Below are positions 1 through 8,397 of a DNA stretch of 64,000 nucleotides, piece by piece. Both the position numbers and the translations under genes were made by a program. How positions within the stretch are numbered: the stretch's first letter is position 1; each line of letters starts with the position of its first letter. The notes below the pieces were generated by a model, which was not told the origin of the DNA, ran no database searches, and was given only the letters and a program-made list of their open reading frames with translations. Origin of the DNA: Streptomyces sp. NBC_01788 (GTDB lineage Bacteria > Actinomycetota > Actinomycetes > Streptomycetales > Streptomycetaceae); contig NZ_CP109090.1 of NCBI RefSeq assembly GCF_035917575.1, positions 434,001 through 498,000 of the forward strand, written 5' to 3'.

Positions 1-245
1 AGATGCTGCCCGAGGTGGGGATCGAACCGGCGCACCTGTCCCAGCAGTTGGCGGTGCTGCGGCGGGCGAACCTGGTGCGGACCCGCAAGGAGGGGTCGAA
101 CGTGTACTACTCGCTGGCCAACCTGGAGGTGGCGGAACTGATGCGGGTGGCCCGCTCGATCCTGTCGGGTGTGCTGGCGGGGCAGGCGGAGCTGCTCGCC
201 GATCTGCGGGCGGACCAGCCGGAGAGGAAGCCGCCGCCGCAGTGA
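1..245 (+). CDS. ArsR-family transcriptional regulator, 5' end outside window
   Basis: This is the C-terminal ~80 residues of a small winged-helix repressor. The visible part has the recognition-helix stretch HLSQQLAVLRR, then a wing (TRKEGSNVYYSL) and a C-terminal helix. The gene enters from the left edge, so its true start is not seen; the ATG at position 3 is an internal Met. No metal-binding Cys cluster is visible in the part present. It closely resembles the ArsR protein at 36001-36570, sharing SLSQQLAVLRR-like and LLAGQ-ELLA-LR stretches, so the two are paralogues. The family represses its own operon and a neighbouring transporter or detoxification gene; the target here is not visible. 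Confidence 0.8.
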   Translation, partial: MLPEVGIEPAHLSQQLAVLRRANLVRTRKEGSNVYYSLANLEVAELMRVARSILSGVLAGQAELLADLRADQPERKPPPQ

Positions 246-302
246 CGGTCATCGGACGGCGCCGGTCCTGGGGAGGCGGCCTGTAGGGCGTCGCGGTCGG
301 GG

Positions 303-794
303 CTACGCCCCGCGGGTGGTCTCGTGCTCCGCCCCCTGCGGCCAGAGCACCTCGACGTCGACACCGTGGCTGCGGGCATAGGCCACCAGGTGCGCCGTCG
401 CGTCCCTCCCCGAGGAGGGGGAGCCGTCCCAGATGGCCAGCACCCGCGCGCACGAGCGCAGCAGTCCCTCGTCGGCCGTCACACACGAGGTGCGGTCACC
501 GGGGTCGTACTCCACCAGCCGCACCTGCTCGGACAGCAGCAGGAGTTCACCGGCCGCCTTCCGGTCCGGCTCGGCGACGTGCGCGGGTACCCCGTTGCAG
601 GACGGCAGGACGGTCACGAGGGCCAGTCCCGCCATCCGGGCGGCCCGCCCGACCACCACCGGCAGCCCCTTCCCGGCGCGCACCAGCCCGGACGTTCCCG
701 CCTGGGCGAACGCGGCCAGACGGGAACGCAGTTCCTCCTCCAGCAGAGCCAGTGTCGGCGCCGTGAGATCGGCGTGGCCTACAACAGCGATCAC
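303..794 (-). CDS. Hypothetical protein, nucleotide-binding-like fold
   Basis: A 163-residue protein that I cannot assign to a named family. It begins VIAVVGHADLT, a beta strand and Gly turn as in Rossmann-like folds. A middle block (GLALVTVLPSCNG) and a late ARVLAIWDGSPSSGRDATAHLVAYAR block resemble the end of YpsA/SLOG or TIR-like nucleotide-sensing proteins. The GTG start at 794 is chosen because GGGAGAAGGG lies about 9 bases upstream and because homology-like order begins exactly there; an upstream extension to 923 is low complexity. No signal peptide or membrane segment is visible. It stands alone between the ArsR gene and the convergent-side amidohydrolase. A SLOG-type ligand sensor is my inference from the WDG-S-GT-like motif only. 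Confidence 0.7.
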   Translation of the reverse strand: MIAVVGHADLTAPTLALLEEELRSRLAAFAQAGTSGLVRAGKGLPVVVGRAARMAGLALVTVLPSCNGVPAHVAEPDRKAAGELLLLSEQVRLVEYDPGDRTSCVTADEGLLRSCARVLAIWDGSPSSGRDATAHLVAYARSHGVDVEVLWPQGAEHETTRGA

Positions 795-936
795 TTGTGG
801 CTTTCCCTTCTCCCCATGTGCTTGATCATCGTCACGTCCGGCCGGCTCGCGCAGGGGTCCCGCGGCCCCGAAATCAGGCTGTTCGGCCCTGGCGGACGCC
901 ACCGCACGGGTACGGGGGCGCACTCTCGCCTGCGGG

Positions 937-1824
937 TCACAGCCCGAACAGTTCTGCCGCGTTGTCGTGGCACACGGCCCGCAGCCACTGCGGTCCGAGC
1001 TTCAGCCGCTCCAGGGCGTGGAGCTGATGGACGTAGGGATAGGGGATGTTGGGGAAGTCGGAGCCGAGCAGGACGCGGTCGCCGAGCGCTTCGAGCCGGG
1101 GCAGGGCCCGGCGCGGGAACGGCATGAATCCCTCGGTGAAGTCGGTGAACGCCATCGTCGTGTCCAGCCGCACCTGCCCGTAACGCTCGGCAAGGTCCAG
1201 GAACTCCTCGTACTCGGGCATCCCCATGTGCGCGACGATCAGGCGCAGTTCCGGGTGCCGTGCCAGCACCCGCGCGACCGGCTCAGGGCCGGTGTGCTTG
1301 CCCGGTGCGGGCCCCGAACCGCAGTGGATCACCACGGGGAGTCGTGCCTCGGCCAGCAACCCCCAGGCCCGATCGAGGAGTTCGTCGGCCGGGTCGTACG
1401 CTCCCACCTGTACATGAGCCTTGAACACGCGCGCGCCCGCTTCGACTGCCTCGCGGACGTACGTCTCGACGCCCGGCTCGGGGTAGAGGGTGGCGGTGTG
1501 CAGGCAGTCGGGGGTACGGCGGGCGAAGTCGGCGGCCCATCCGTTCAGCCACGGGGCCATGCCGGGCTTGTGCGGGTAGAGCATCGCGGTGAAGGCCCGG
1601 ACGCCGAACTCCCGGAGGACGGCCGTGCGCTCCGTCTCCTCCTCGCGGTAGGTGATCGGCCACGCGAGCCCGCCGGTCAGTGGTCCCTGCGCGTCGAAGT
1701 AGTCCCAGACCTTGTGCAGGACACGCTCGGGCATGAAGTGCGTGTGGACGTCGATCAGACCGGGTAGACCGAGCCGGCGCCAGAAACGGCGTACCTCGCC
1801 GGATGCCGTGCGGTGATCGTTCAT
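937..1824 (-). CDS. Amidohydrolase family protein (amidohydrolase_2, TIM-barrel metal hydrolase)
   Basis: A 295-residue cytoplasmic metal-dependent hydrolase. Sequence landmarks are the metal-binding DVHTHF near residue 25, a FKAHVQVG strand, VIHCGSG, IVAHMGMPEYEE, and the C-terminal LLGSDFPNIPYP in which the Asp completes the metal site. This order matches the ACMSD/2-pyrone-4,6-dicarboxylate hydrolase branch, which hydrolyses or decarboxylates small organic acids; the substrate cannot be read from sequence. The ATG at 1824 follows a GTGGAGACC ribosome site. No partner enzyme lies beside it, so the gene looks monocistronic. Its upstream 265 bp is shared with the divergent gene at 2090. Confidence 0.85.
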   Translation of the reverse strand: MNDHRTASGEVRRFWRRLGLPGLIDVHTHFMPERVLHKVWDYFDAQGPLTGGLAWPITYREEETERTAVLREFGVRAFTAMLYPHKPGMAPWLNGWAADFARRTPDCLHTATLYPEPGVETYVREAVEAGARVFKAHVQVGAYDPADELLDRAWGLLAEARLPVVIHCGSGPAPGKHTGPEPVARVLARHPELRLIVAHMGMPEYEEFLDLAERYGQVRLDTTMAFTDFTEGFMPFPRRALPRLEALGDRVLLGSDFPNIPYPYVHQLHALERLKLGPQWLRAVCHDNAAELFGL

Positions 1825-2089
1825 GGTCTCCACGATCGGCCCTGGCGAGAGCGGGGGCCACCCCTTCCGCACGCGGCGCGGTGCGGGATCCGTCACACGG
1901 GGCTCGGCGTTGCTGTAGTGGCGTCGCACAGTGCGGGTTGGGCGCATACTGACCGAAGTAGTTGCCCAGAGACAGGTATACCCACCCGTATCATCACTGG
2001 GCCAGACACCCGCAGCCGGAGCATCTGCCGCCTGACTCGCTGCCACGGGGGGACGCAGGCTTCGACCGGCCCGGAGCAAGGAGAGAAGA

Positions 2090-2758
2090 GTGCCCCACAA
2101 CACGGCTACCGCCACTGAGTTGACGTCGCAGTACATCAACCAGGTGACCGGCGACCTGGAGCAGAACGTCAAGGAGCAGGACCGCATCACGGCGGAGATC
2201 GCCGCGCTGCAGGAACAGTTGGCCGCTCTTCAGCACGACCACACCGTGCTGGTGAACATGCGGCAGGCACTGGGAGTCGCGGGAACGACCCCTGAGCCCG
2301 CGACCACCGGCAGCGCCACCGTGCCCTCGCCGCGGAAGAAGGCCACCGCCGAGCCCCGTGGTAAGACCACCGCCGAGCCCCGCGGGAAGGCGAAGAAGGC
2401 TGCTGCGGAACAGCCCACGGCCAAGGCCAAGGGGCGCTCCACCAAAACTCCCGCGGCCGGGAAGGACGTTGCCACGAAGAAGGCGCAGCCTACGCTGGCC
2501 GACCTCGTCCGCCGTCATCTGACCGAGCAGAGTGAACCGCGCTCCGCCGCGGAGGTCGCCACGACGCTCGGCGAGGCGCACCCCGACCGCGGCATCAAGA
2601 CCAACGTCGTGCGCACCACCCTCGAAAACCTTGTCGCCAGGAGCCAGGCTCAGCGCAGCAAGCAGGGCACGTCCGTCTTCTACACCGCTCCCCACGCGCC
2701 GGAGCCCGAGGCGGCCCCGGCTTCCAAGGCCGAGGCCCAGCCCGAAGCCGCCGGCTAG
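2090..2758 (+). CDS. Coiled-coil / Lys-Ala-Pro linker / winged-helix protein, putative DNA-binding regulator
   Basis: A 222-residue protein with three parts. Residues 1-60 form an amphipathic coiled coil (QYINQVTGDLEQNVKEQDRI onward). Residues 65-140 are a lysine-, alanine- and proline-rich linker with two near-copies of a TAEPRGK repeat, like the tails of actinobacterial histone-like proteins. Residues 145-205 look like a winged helix (ADLVRRHLTEQSEPRSAAEV, then an RTTLENLVARSQAQRSKQGTSVFY wing). The GTG start has AAGGAGAG five bases upstream. The architecture suggests a nucleoid-associated or oligomeric DNA-binding regulator; targets are unknown. Basic linkers of this kind are common in Streptomyces, so I do not infer transfer. 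Confidence 0.8.
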   Translation: MPHNTATATELTSQYINQVTGDLEQNVKEQDRITAEIAALQEQLAALQHDHTVLVNMRQALGVAGTTPEPATTGSATVPSPRKKATAEPRGKTTAEPRGKAKKAAAEQPTAKAKGRSTKTPAAGKDVATKKAQPTLADLVRRHLTEQSEPRSAAEVATTLGEAHPDRGIKTNVVRTTLENLVARSQAQRSKQGTSVFYTAPHAPEPEAAPASKAEAQPEAAG

Positions 2759-2910
2759 ACCGGGCTCGCCGTACGTTGAACCGCCGCTGCCCGACCCGGT
2801 GTCGGCAGCCCCAGGGAAGCGGGCTGGGCAGCCTCGCGGTTCAGGCGGCCTGCGGCCAGGCGCCGAGCAGGGCGGCGATGTCAATCGGGCCGGTGCCCTT
2901 GTCGAGCCGC

Positions 2911-3567
2911 TCAGTAGCGCTGGGCCCTGGCCAGCCGGGCGGTCAGTTTGGGCTCTGCTGGTTTCCGGCTGAACACGATGGGCTGCTGACGCTTGCCGGG
3001 TTCCAGGTTCTCGGCCCCGGTGTAGCGGGTCTCGACCACATGCCCCCGCGCGTCCACGAAGTCGACCTGCACGGCGTAGGACGCCTTGCGGTCCGTCTTG
3101 TTGGTGATGGTGACCAGGGAAGCCGGCACACCCCCGGACTGTGCCCTGGGCACACCGGTCAGGCCCACCTCCGACAATGCGTTGCCGCGCCCCGGGACAC
3201 CCTTGAGCTCCTTCTCGGCGACCGCGGCCCGCCGGGCGGTCTCGGCCGACACCGACGCCTCGAACTCCGAGGCACGCACGGACGCGGACGAGGCCGCCGC
3301 CGACGCGGAGGCGCGGGCGGAGGAGATGGCCGCCGAAGCTGAGGACGCCAGCGCCGACGGCAGCGGCTGGGGCGAGAACGACGCCGTGTGGGGAGGAGTC
3401 GGCCTCGGGCTGACGTTGGAACCACTGCCGCCGCTGTGGCCGCATCCGGTCAGCACACCGACCGCGAGAGCGAACGTCACAGTGACTGAGGCCGGGACGG
3501 GGTACCGCCCGTGCGGGCGGGCACGGCGGAGGGACGGCGACAGGTCTTCCGTCGGCTGAGGGCGCAT
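2911..3567 (-). CDS. Secreted lipoprotein, function unknown
   Basis: A 218-residue lipoprotein. After a charged N-terminus, a hydrophobic stretch (VTVTFALAVGVLTGC) ends in a lipobox with Cys near residue 42. A Pro/Ser/Thr spacer follows, then a long Ala/Ser/Arg helix (about residues 70-125) that could be a coiled stalk. The C-terminal ~85 residues are a small beta domain (VPASLVTITNKTDRKASYAVQVDFVDARGH) of the type called FxLYD- or DUF4352-like: a sheet with a conserved EPGK turn. The ATG at 3567 is the first Met that leaves a normal leader; GAGG lies just upstream. It probably sits on the outer face of the membrane as an adaptor or binding module. No operon partner is evident. Confidence 0.75.
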   Translation of the reverse strand: MRPQPTEDLSPSLRRARPHGRYPVPASVTVTFALAVGVLTGCGHSGGSGSNVSPRPTPPHTASFSPQPLPSALASSASAAISSARASASAAASSASVRASEFEASVSAETARRAAVAEKELKGVPGRGNALSEVGLTGVPRAQSGGVPASLVTITNKTDRKASYAVQVDFVDARGHVVETRYTGAENLEPGKRQQPIVFSRKPAEPKLTARLARAQRY

Positions 3568-3675
3568 GACCTCATCGTCGGCACTGCGTGTCGGGCACGC
3601 GACGCGGACCGGTCCTGACGGGTGACCCACGGCCGGCGCACGGCGTCCCTCCCGAAAACCCCGACCCTAGACATA

Positions 3676-3690
3676 AGATGTCTGACGTCT
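3676..3690. promoter_or_regulatory. GntR/FadR-type operator candidate upstream of the oxidoreductase operon
   Basis: The 15-bp sequence AGATGTC-T-GACGTCT is an inverted repeat with 6 of 7 arm positions matching. Its core TGTCTGAC also occurs in the perfect palindrome at the start of the GntR gene (18820-18830). It lies 40 bp before the GTG start of the first oxidoreductase. A second perfect inverted repeat (ACTCGA-AGAG-TCGAGT, 3700-3715) lies directly before the ribosome site. Regulation by a GntR/FadR protein is inferred. Confidence 0.45.
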
Positions 3691-3729
3691 GAACTCGAAA
3701 CTCGAAGAGTCGAGTGTGAGGAGCCGCGC

Positions 3730-4791
3730 GTGCGCCCTGCCCCCGTTCCCGGAGAGGCCCCGCCCGGACAGAGGGAACCGCGAGACCCCGGACGGCGGCC
3801 GGGTGGCCACCGCGTGGCCGTCCTGGGCGCCGGTGCCATCGCCCGTGACCACGTCGCCGCGCTCGCGCAGGTCCCGGGAATGCGGCTGGCCCACGTCGTC
3901 GACCGTCACCCCGAGCGGGCCGCCGCGCTGGCCGCCCTCGCCGAGGGAGCCACGTGGTCCACCGACCCGGCGAGCGCGTGGTCGGACGGCATCGACGTCA
4001 CCGCCGTGTGCACCTCACCCGAATCGCATGCGGAGTTCTCCGTGGCGGCGCTGGAAGCCGGCCGCGCGGTCCTCCTGGAGAAGCCCGCCGCGCTGAACGT
4101 GGCCGACACCGACCGGATCCTCGCCGCCGCGAGGACCGCGGGCCGGCCCCTGCTCGTCGCCCAGACGGCCCGCTTCCAGCCCGTCCACCTCGAAGTCGCC
4201 CGGGCGGTCGCCGAGGGCGCGATCGGCACTCCGCGCCTGGCCCACCTCACCTGGTACACCGGGCACGTCTGGCCCGGAGGCTGGCGAGGCTGGCAGCTGA
4301 ACCCGTCCCGTTCCGGAGGCCATGTCGCCCACAACGGCGTGCACGCCCTCGACCTGCTGACCTGGGTCATGGACGACGAACCGGTCCGCGTCTTCGCGCG
4401 CCCCTGCCGCACCTGGGCGCCCGGGATGCCGACCCCCGACAGCTTCCAGATCCTCGTACGCTTCGCCGGCGGCGCCCTCGCCACCGTGGAACTGTGTTAC
4501 GCCCTCGCGGAACGCGGCACGTTCGTCCGCCGGCTCGTGCTGTCCGGCACGACCGGCACCCTGCACCACAGCAGCGAGGACGAGCCGAGAGCGCACTCCG
4601 CGTCGCCGGTCGCCCCCGCCTCGATCGACGGCGCCATGACGGAGCAGACCAGGCATCTGCGCGACGTGCTCGACGGCGTGGCCGCCCCGCTGACCGCTCC
4701 CCACCAGATACGTGCCGCTCTGGCCGCCGCCTTGGCGGCACAGCTCAGCGCGGACGAGGGCCGCCCCGTCGACGTCAAGGAGGTCTGCTGA
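3730..4791 (+). CDS. Gfo/Idh/MocA-family NAD(P)-dependent oxidoreductase
   Basis: A 353-residue cytoplasmic sugar or inositol-type dehydrogenase. The Rossmann nucleotide site is VAVLGAGAIARDHVAAL near residue 30. LEKPAALN carries the catalytic Lys typical of the family, and SGGHVAHNGVHALDLLTW is the substrate-domain helix. The GTG at 3730 is preferred over the far upstream ATG because GTGAGGAG lies just before it and the extra N-terminal residues are unlike the family. It is followed after one base by a second, diverged member of the family with an AAGGAGG site inside its 3' end, so the two form an operon. Pairs of such proteins act on one rare sugar or polyol; the substrate is not evident. 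Confidence 0.88.
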   Translation: MRPAPVPGEAPPGQREPRDPGRRPGGHRVAVLGAGAIARDHVAALAQVPGMRLAHVVDRHPERAAALAALAEGATWSTDPASAWSDGIDVTAVCTSPESHAEFSVAALEAGRAVLLEKPAALNVADTDRILAAARTAGRPLLVAQTARFQPVHLEVARAVAEGAIGTPRLAHLTWYTGHVWPGGWRGWQLNPSRSGGHVAHNGVHALDLLTWVMDDEPVRVFARPCRTWAPGMPTPDSFQILVRFAGGALATVELCYALAERGTFVRRLVLSGTTGTLHHSSEDEPRAHSASPVAPASIDGAMTEQTRHLRDVLDGVAAPLTAPHQIRAALAAALAAQLSADEGRPVDVKEVC

Positions 4792-4792
4792 C

Positions 4793-5860
4793 ATGAGGAT
4801 CCTCATCGCGTCCGGGGTCCGGCACGCCCGTGACTACGTGCCGCTGCTGCGGTCCCTGCCCGGTATCGAAGTGATCGGCTGCGCCGACACCGCCGACAGC
4901 CCCTTCGCCGAGGACAGTGCCGCCCTCGCCCGGACGACGGGCATTGCGCTGCTCGACCTGGAGCAGGGTCTCGCCTCCTGCGACATCGCCCTCGTGTGCA
5001 GCGAACCCACGCGCCACGTCGAACTGGCACTGAGAGCGCTCGAAGCCGGCCGCCACGTCATCGTCGACAAGCCCGCCGCCACCGACACCCTCGGCGCACA
5101 GCGCCTGTGGGACGCCGCCGACCGCTCCCGCGGGCTGCTCACCGCCGTCCACCGTCTGTACTCTCCGCAACTCGTCCGCGCCCGGCGCATCGTGGACTCC
5201 GGCGCGATCGGCCTGCCCCTGGCCGTCGACGCGGAGTGGCTCGCGGCCGGCGGACTCGACGGAACCACGGTCGAGCGTCCCGAGCTCGTCTGCGACCCCG
5301 CCCTGTCCGGCGGCGGCGAACTCATGAACTTCGGCTGGTATCCGGCTCTGGCGATCCGGCACCTGACCGGACTGGACGTGGAGGAGGTCGTCGCCTTCAG
5401 CAGCGCCGCGCCCCACGCGCCCCTCTTCGACGGTCCGCACGGCACCCACGGTGTCGAGGACGCGGCTGTGCTCTCGCTCCGCCTGCGCAACGGAGTGGTG
5501 GCGACCGCCACCGTGGCACGCACACCCGCCGGCGTCGGCCCGGCGCCGGTCTCGTCGACCCTGCGGGTGCTCGGCTCGCACGGCCACGTGCTCGCCGACG
5601 AGGACGCTCCCTCCGTCTCCGTGCGCGGGACGGACGGCGGCAGCGTGTCCCGCCAGATCGGCGGGCCCGCCGGGGTGACGGCGCTGCGCCGGCTCTTCAC
5701 CGAGTTCTGCGACGACATCCGCTACGGACGAACTCCCCTGGTCACGGCGGCCGACATCCACGCGGCGGTCGCGGTCGTCGAGGCCGCGCTGTCCTCCGCA
5801 CGCAAGAACGGCGCCACCGTCGCGCCCGCCGTCCGCACAGCGGCCACAACGGGGACATGA
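4793..5860 (+). CDS. Gfo/Idh/MocA-family oxidoreductase, second gene of operon
   Basis: A 355-residue protein of the same family as the gene before it, but diverged at the cofactor end. The N-terminus is MRILIASGVRHARDYVPLLR, so the usual GxGxxG is reduced to SGVRHA. VDKPAATD keeps the catalytic Lys-Pro. SGGGELMNFGWYPALAIRHL is the substrate-domain helix. The ATG has AAGGAGG nine bases upstream inside the preceding gene, so translation is coupled. The changed glycine motif may mean weak or altered NAD(P) binding, or a non-catalytic partner in a heteromeric pair with the first protein; this is inference. Nothing in the operon names the substrate. Confidence 0.85.
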   Translation: MRILIASGVRHARDYVPLLRSLPGIEVIGCADTADSPFAEDSAALARTTGIALLDLEQGLASCDIALVCSEPTRHVELALRALEAGRHVIVDKPAATDTLGAQRLWDAADRSRGLLTAVHRLYSPQLVRARRIVDSGAIGLPLAVDAEWLAAGGLDGTTVERPELVCDPALSGGGELMNFGWYPALAIRHLTGLDVEEVVAFSSAAPHAPLFDGPHGTHGVEDAAVLSLRLRNGVVATATVARTPAGVGPAPVSSTLRVLGSHGHVLADEDAPSVSVRGTDGGSVSRQIGGPAGVTALRRLFTEFCDDIRYGRTPLVTAADIHAAVAVVEAALSSARKNGATVAPAVRTAATTGT

Positions 5861-5939
5861 CACTCGCGCGGGCAGCACGCACACCCGGCGAGTTCATGAC
5901 TGCCGGGGGCGTGCGGCTCCGCTCGGTGTGGTCCGTTTC

Positions 5940-6118
5940 TCAGGCGGCGACGGCGGTGTCCCAGTGGATCCGGTGGTCGTACTGCCATGCCAGCTTCTCG
6001 GGGGTGCCGAGGCGGGCGAAGAGCGGCAGGAGAGCGTCACGGAACACCCGGCCCACAGGCCCGGCGGCCTTCCCGCTTTTGGTGCGGGCGGCCTCGGCGA
6101 TGACCCGCTCGACCCGGC
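5940..6118 (-). pseudogene. 3' remnant of an FAD-dependent monooxygenase-like gene
   Basis: About 58 codons remain, reading leftward: RVERVIAEAARTKSGKAAG, then a VGRVFRDALLPLFAR helix and a C-terminal LAWQYDHRIHWDTAVAA ending in TGA. That pattern looks like the extreme C-terminus of class A FAD-dependent monooxygenases. The rest of the gene, including the nucleotide-binding region and start, is missing. The remnant stops at about 6118, a few bases from where a regulator remnant begins in the opposite direction. Family assignment is from memory of the C-terminal pattern and is moderate. Confidence 0.4.
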
Positions 6119-6120
6119 AG

Positions 6121-6279
6121 GCGGCACTGCCGCGGATCGCCATGCTGGAGGACGAGTACCGCAGCACCGTACTGGCCGCGGAGCTCGACTGGCTCGACAC
6201 GATCACGTCCGACCTCCGCTCCGGCGCACTCACCTGGGACTACGAGACCCTGGCCGCCCTCGCCCGAGAGACGTCCTGA
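6121..6279 (+). pseudogene. 3' remnant of a PadR-like regulator gene
   Basis: About 52 codons remain in frame up to TGA: MLEDEYRSTVLAAELDWLDT, then a segment ending LRSGALTWDYETLAALARETS. This resembles the C-terminal alpha-helical dimerisation arm of PadR-family repressors. There is no winged-helix domain upstream in any frame; the sequence instead runs straight into the oppositely oriented monooxygenase remnant. An ATG at 6142 could start a 45-residue peptide, but no ribosome site precedes it, so I treat it as a relic. Confidence 0.4.
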
Positions 6280-6620
6280 CCCTGAGCTCCACACCCGCGC
6301 CGCCGCTCGTGACGCCGTGCGGTCCACGAGTCCGCCGCCCCCGTGTGAGCGGGGGCACACCGTCGCGGGACTTCCGATCCGGCTGGTGGAGGCGTACGTT
6401 CCGTTTACCTCGCGAAGGCGCCTCCGGGGCGCCGGCCCGCCGGTCCTGGGCGGCGGGCCACGCGGGGGCCAACCGCGGCTGCGCGGAGCTGGATTGCAGC
6501 GGGGTCGTCCCGCACGGCCGCACTCCTACTGGCCGGGGCAGGGATCGTCACGGTGTGTCTGCCGGCACGTACGCGGTTTTCGATACGCCGACGATATGTG
6601 CCGCCTCGTAGCCTCGCAGC
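6280..6620. other. Intergenic stretch before the two-component system
   Basis: These 340 bases contain no supported gene. Open frames across them lack codon bias and family likeness. The last 60 bases are locally less GC-rich (GGTTTTCGATACGCCGACGA region) and probably carry the promoter of the response regulator; no strong ribosome site precedes its ATG, so the transcript may have a very short leader. Confidence 0.5.
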
Positions 6621-7316
6621 ATGCGTGTACTGATCGTCGAGGACGAAACCTATATGGCGGAGGCCATCCGCGACGGCCTGCGTCTGGAAGCGATCGCGGC
6701 GGACATCGCAGGCGACGGCGACACGGCGCTGGAACTGCTGAGCGTCAACGCCTACGACATCGCCGTCCTCGACCGGGACATCCCCGGACCCAGCGGTGAC
6801 GAGATCGCCAAAGGCATCGTCGCCTCCGGCAGCGGCATGCCGATCCTCATGCTCACCGCCGCCGACCGTCTCGACGACAAGGCCACCGGGTTCGAACTCG
6901 GCGCCGACGACTACCTCACGAAGCCGTTCGACCTCCGGGAACTCGTACTCAGGCTCAGAGCACTCGACCGCAGACGTGCACACAACAGGCCGCCCGTGCG
7001 GGAGATCGCGGGTCTGCGGCTGGATCCGTTCCGCCGGGAGGTCCACCGCCACGGCCGCCATGTCGCGCTGACCAGGAAGCAGTTCGCGGTGCTCGAAGTC
7101 CTCGTCGCGGCCGAGGGCGGTGTCGTCAGCGCCGAGGAACTCCTGGAACGCGCGTGGGACGAGAACGCGGACCCGTTCACCAACGCGGTGCGCATCACCG
7201 TATCGGCGCTGCGCAAGCGTCTTGGCGAACCCTGGGTCATCGCCACCGTGCCGGGCGCCGGCTACCGCATCGACACGCGACCGCAGGCCGGAGCCGAGGG
7301 AGGAGACCGTGGATAG
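6621..7316 (+). CDS. OmpR/PhoB-family response regulator
   Basis: A 231-residue two-component response regulator. The receiver domain (residues 1-118) has acidic E7/D8, phospho-acceptor D51 in AVLDRD, a conserved Thr in MLTAAD, and Lys in TKPFD. The winged-helix effector (about 130-222) ends in the typical VRITVSALRKRLG recognition helix and GAGYRI wing. It is translationally coupled to the histidine kinase: the kinase GTG at 7309 overlaps this gene's end by 8 bases. The pair senses an unknown envelope signal. The phosphodiesterase 12 bases after the kinase gene could belong to the same transcript. Confidence 0.95.
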   Translation: MRVLIVEDETYMAEAIRDGLRLEAIAADIAGDGDTALELLSVNAYDIAVLDRDIPGPSGDEIAKGIVASGSGMPILMLTAADRLDDKATGFELGADDYLTKPFDLRELVLRLRALDRRRAHNRPPVREIAGLRLDPFRREVHRHGRHVALTRKQFAVLEVLVAAEGGVVSAEELLERAWDENADPFTNAVRITVSALRKRLGEPWVIATVPGAGYRIDTRPQAGAEGGDRG

Positions 7317-8385
7317 AGCACCCGGATTGAGCGTTCGCCTCAAACTCACGCTCAGCTACGCCGGATTCCTCATGCTGGCCGGCGCCCTGCTGCTCGTGGC
7401 CGTGTGGGTGTCCCTGCTGCGTTTCATGCCCGACATGGGAGCCAGCCCCGCCGGGCCGCTGAAGCGCTCCGACTTCCTGCGCATCTTCGCGCCGATCGCG
7501 GGCGCGGGGCTGGTCTTCCTGCTGGTGTTCGGTCTCCTGGGAGGATGGATTCTCGCCGGCCGCATGCTCGCCCCGCTGACCCGCATCACGGACGCCACAC
7601 GCATGGCCGCGAACGGGTCACTCTCCCACCGGATCCGGCTGGAAGGCCGCAGGGACGAGTTCCGCGAGCTCGGCGACGCCTTCGACGCCATGCTCGTACG
7701 GCTCGAAGCACACGTCGCCGAGCAGCGGAGATTCGCGGCCAACGCCTCGCACGAACTGCGCACCCCGCTCGCGATCTCGCAGGCACTGCTCGACGTGGCC
7801 CGCAACGATCCGCCGCACGACCCCGGCGAACTCGTCGGCCGCCTCCACGCCGTCAACGCCCGGGCGATCGACCTCACCGAGGCGCTGCTCGTGCTCAGCC
7901 GCGCCGACCAGAGGGCCTTCACCCGGGAGCCCGTCGACCTGTCCTTGCTCATGGAGGAGGCCGCCGAGACACTTCTCCCGCTCGCCGAGAAGCGCGGTAT
8001 CACCCTCGACACGTCCGGTGACATCACCCCGGCGTTCGGGTCGCAGGCGCTGCTGCTCCAGATGACGACGAACCTTGTGCACAACGCCATCGTGCACAAC
8101 CTGCCCGAACAAGGCGCCGTGTGGGTCACGACCGGCGTCCACCCCGAGACCGTGGTGCTCACCGTCGAGAACAGCGGCGAGAAGCTGTCCTCCGAGTTGG
8201 TCTCGACACTCACCGAACCGTTTCAGCGCGGCACCGCACGCATACGCGACGACCACGCCGGTGTCGGCCTCGGCCTGGCGATCGTCAAAAGGATCACCCA
8301 AGTACACGACGGATCCCTCACCATCACCCCGCGCTCCGCGGGCGGACTCCGTATCACCGTTCAGCTTCCGATATTTCACGATTAG
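7309..8385 (+). CDS. Sensor histidine kinase (HAMP, HisKA, HATPase)
   Basis: A 358-residue membrane kinase paired with the response regulator that overlaps it. Two transmembrane helices (about 15-40 and 60-85) flank a very short ~20-residue extracytoplasmic loop, too small for a folded ligand domain, so the signal is probably sensed in or at the membrane. HAMP spans roughly 85-138. The HisKA box ASHELRTPLA has phospho-acceptor H148. The ATPase domain shows the N box (TTNLVHNAIVHN), then the G1 (VENSGEK) and G2 (GVGLGLAIVKRI) motifs. The GTG start overlaps the regulator's stop and has GGGAGGAG just before it. The lack of a large sensor domain is the notable point. Confidence 0.94.
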   Translation: MDRAPGLSVRLKLTLSYAGFLMLAGALLLVAVWVSLLRFMPDMGASPAGPLKRSDFLRIFAPIAGAGLVFLLVFGLLGGWILAGRMLAPLTRITDATRMAANGSLSHRIRLEGRRDEFRELGDAFDAMLVRLEAHVAEQRRFAANASHELRTPLAISQALLDVARNDPPHDPGELVGRLHAVNARAIDLTEALLVLSRADQRAFTREPVDLSLLMEEAAETLLPLAEKRGITLDTSGDITPAFGSQALLLQMTTNLVHNAIVHNLPEQGAVWVTTGVHPETVVLTVENSGEKLSSELVSTLTEPFQRGTARIRDDHAGVGLGLAIVKRITQVHDGSLTITPRSAGGLRITVQLPIFHD

Positions 8386-8397
8386 GGCATTTGGTCA

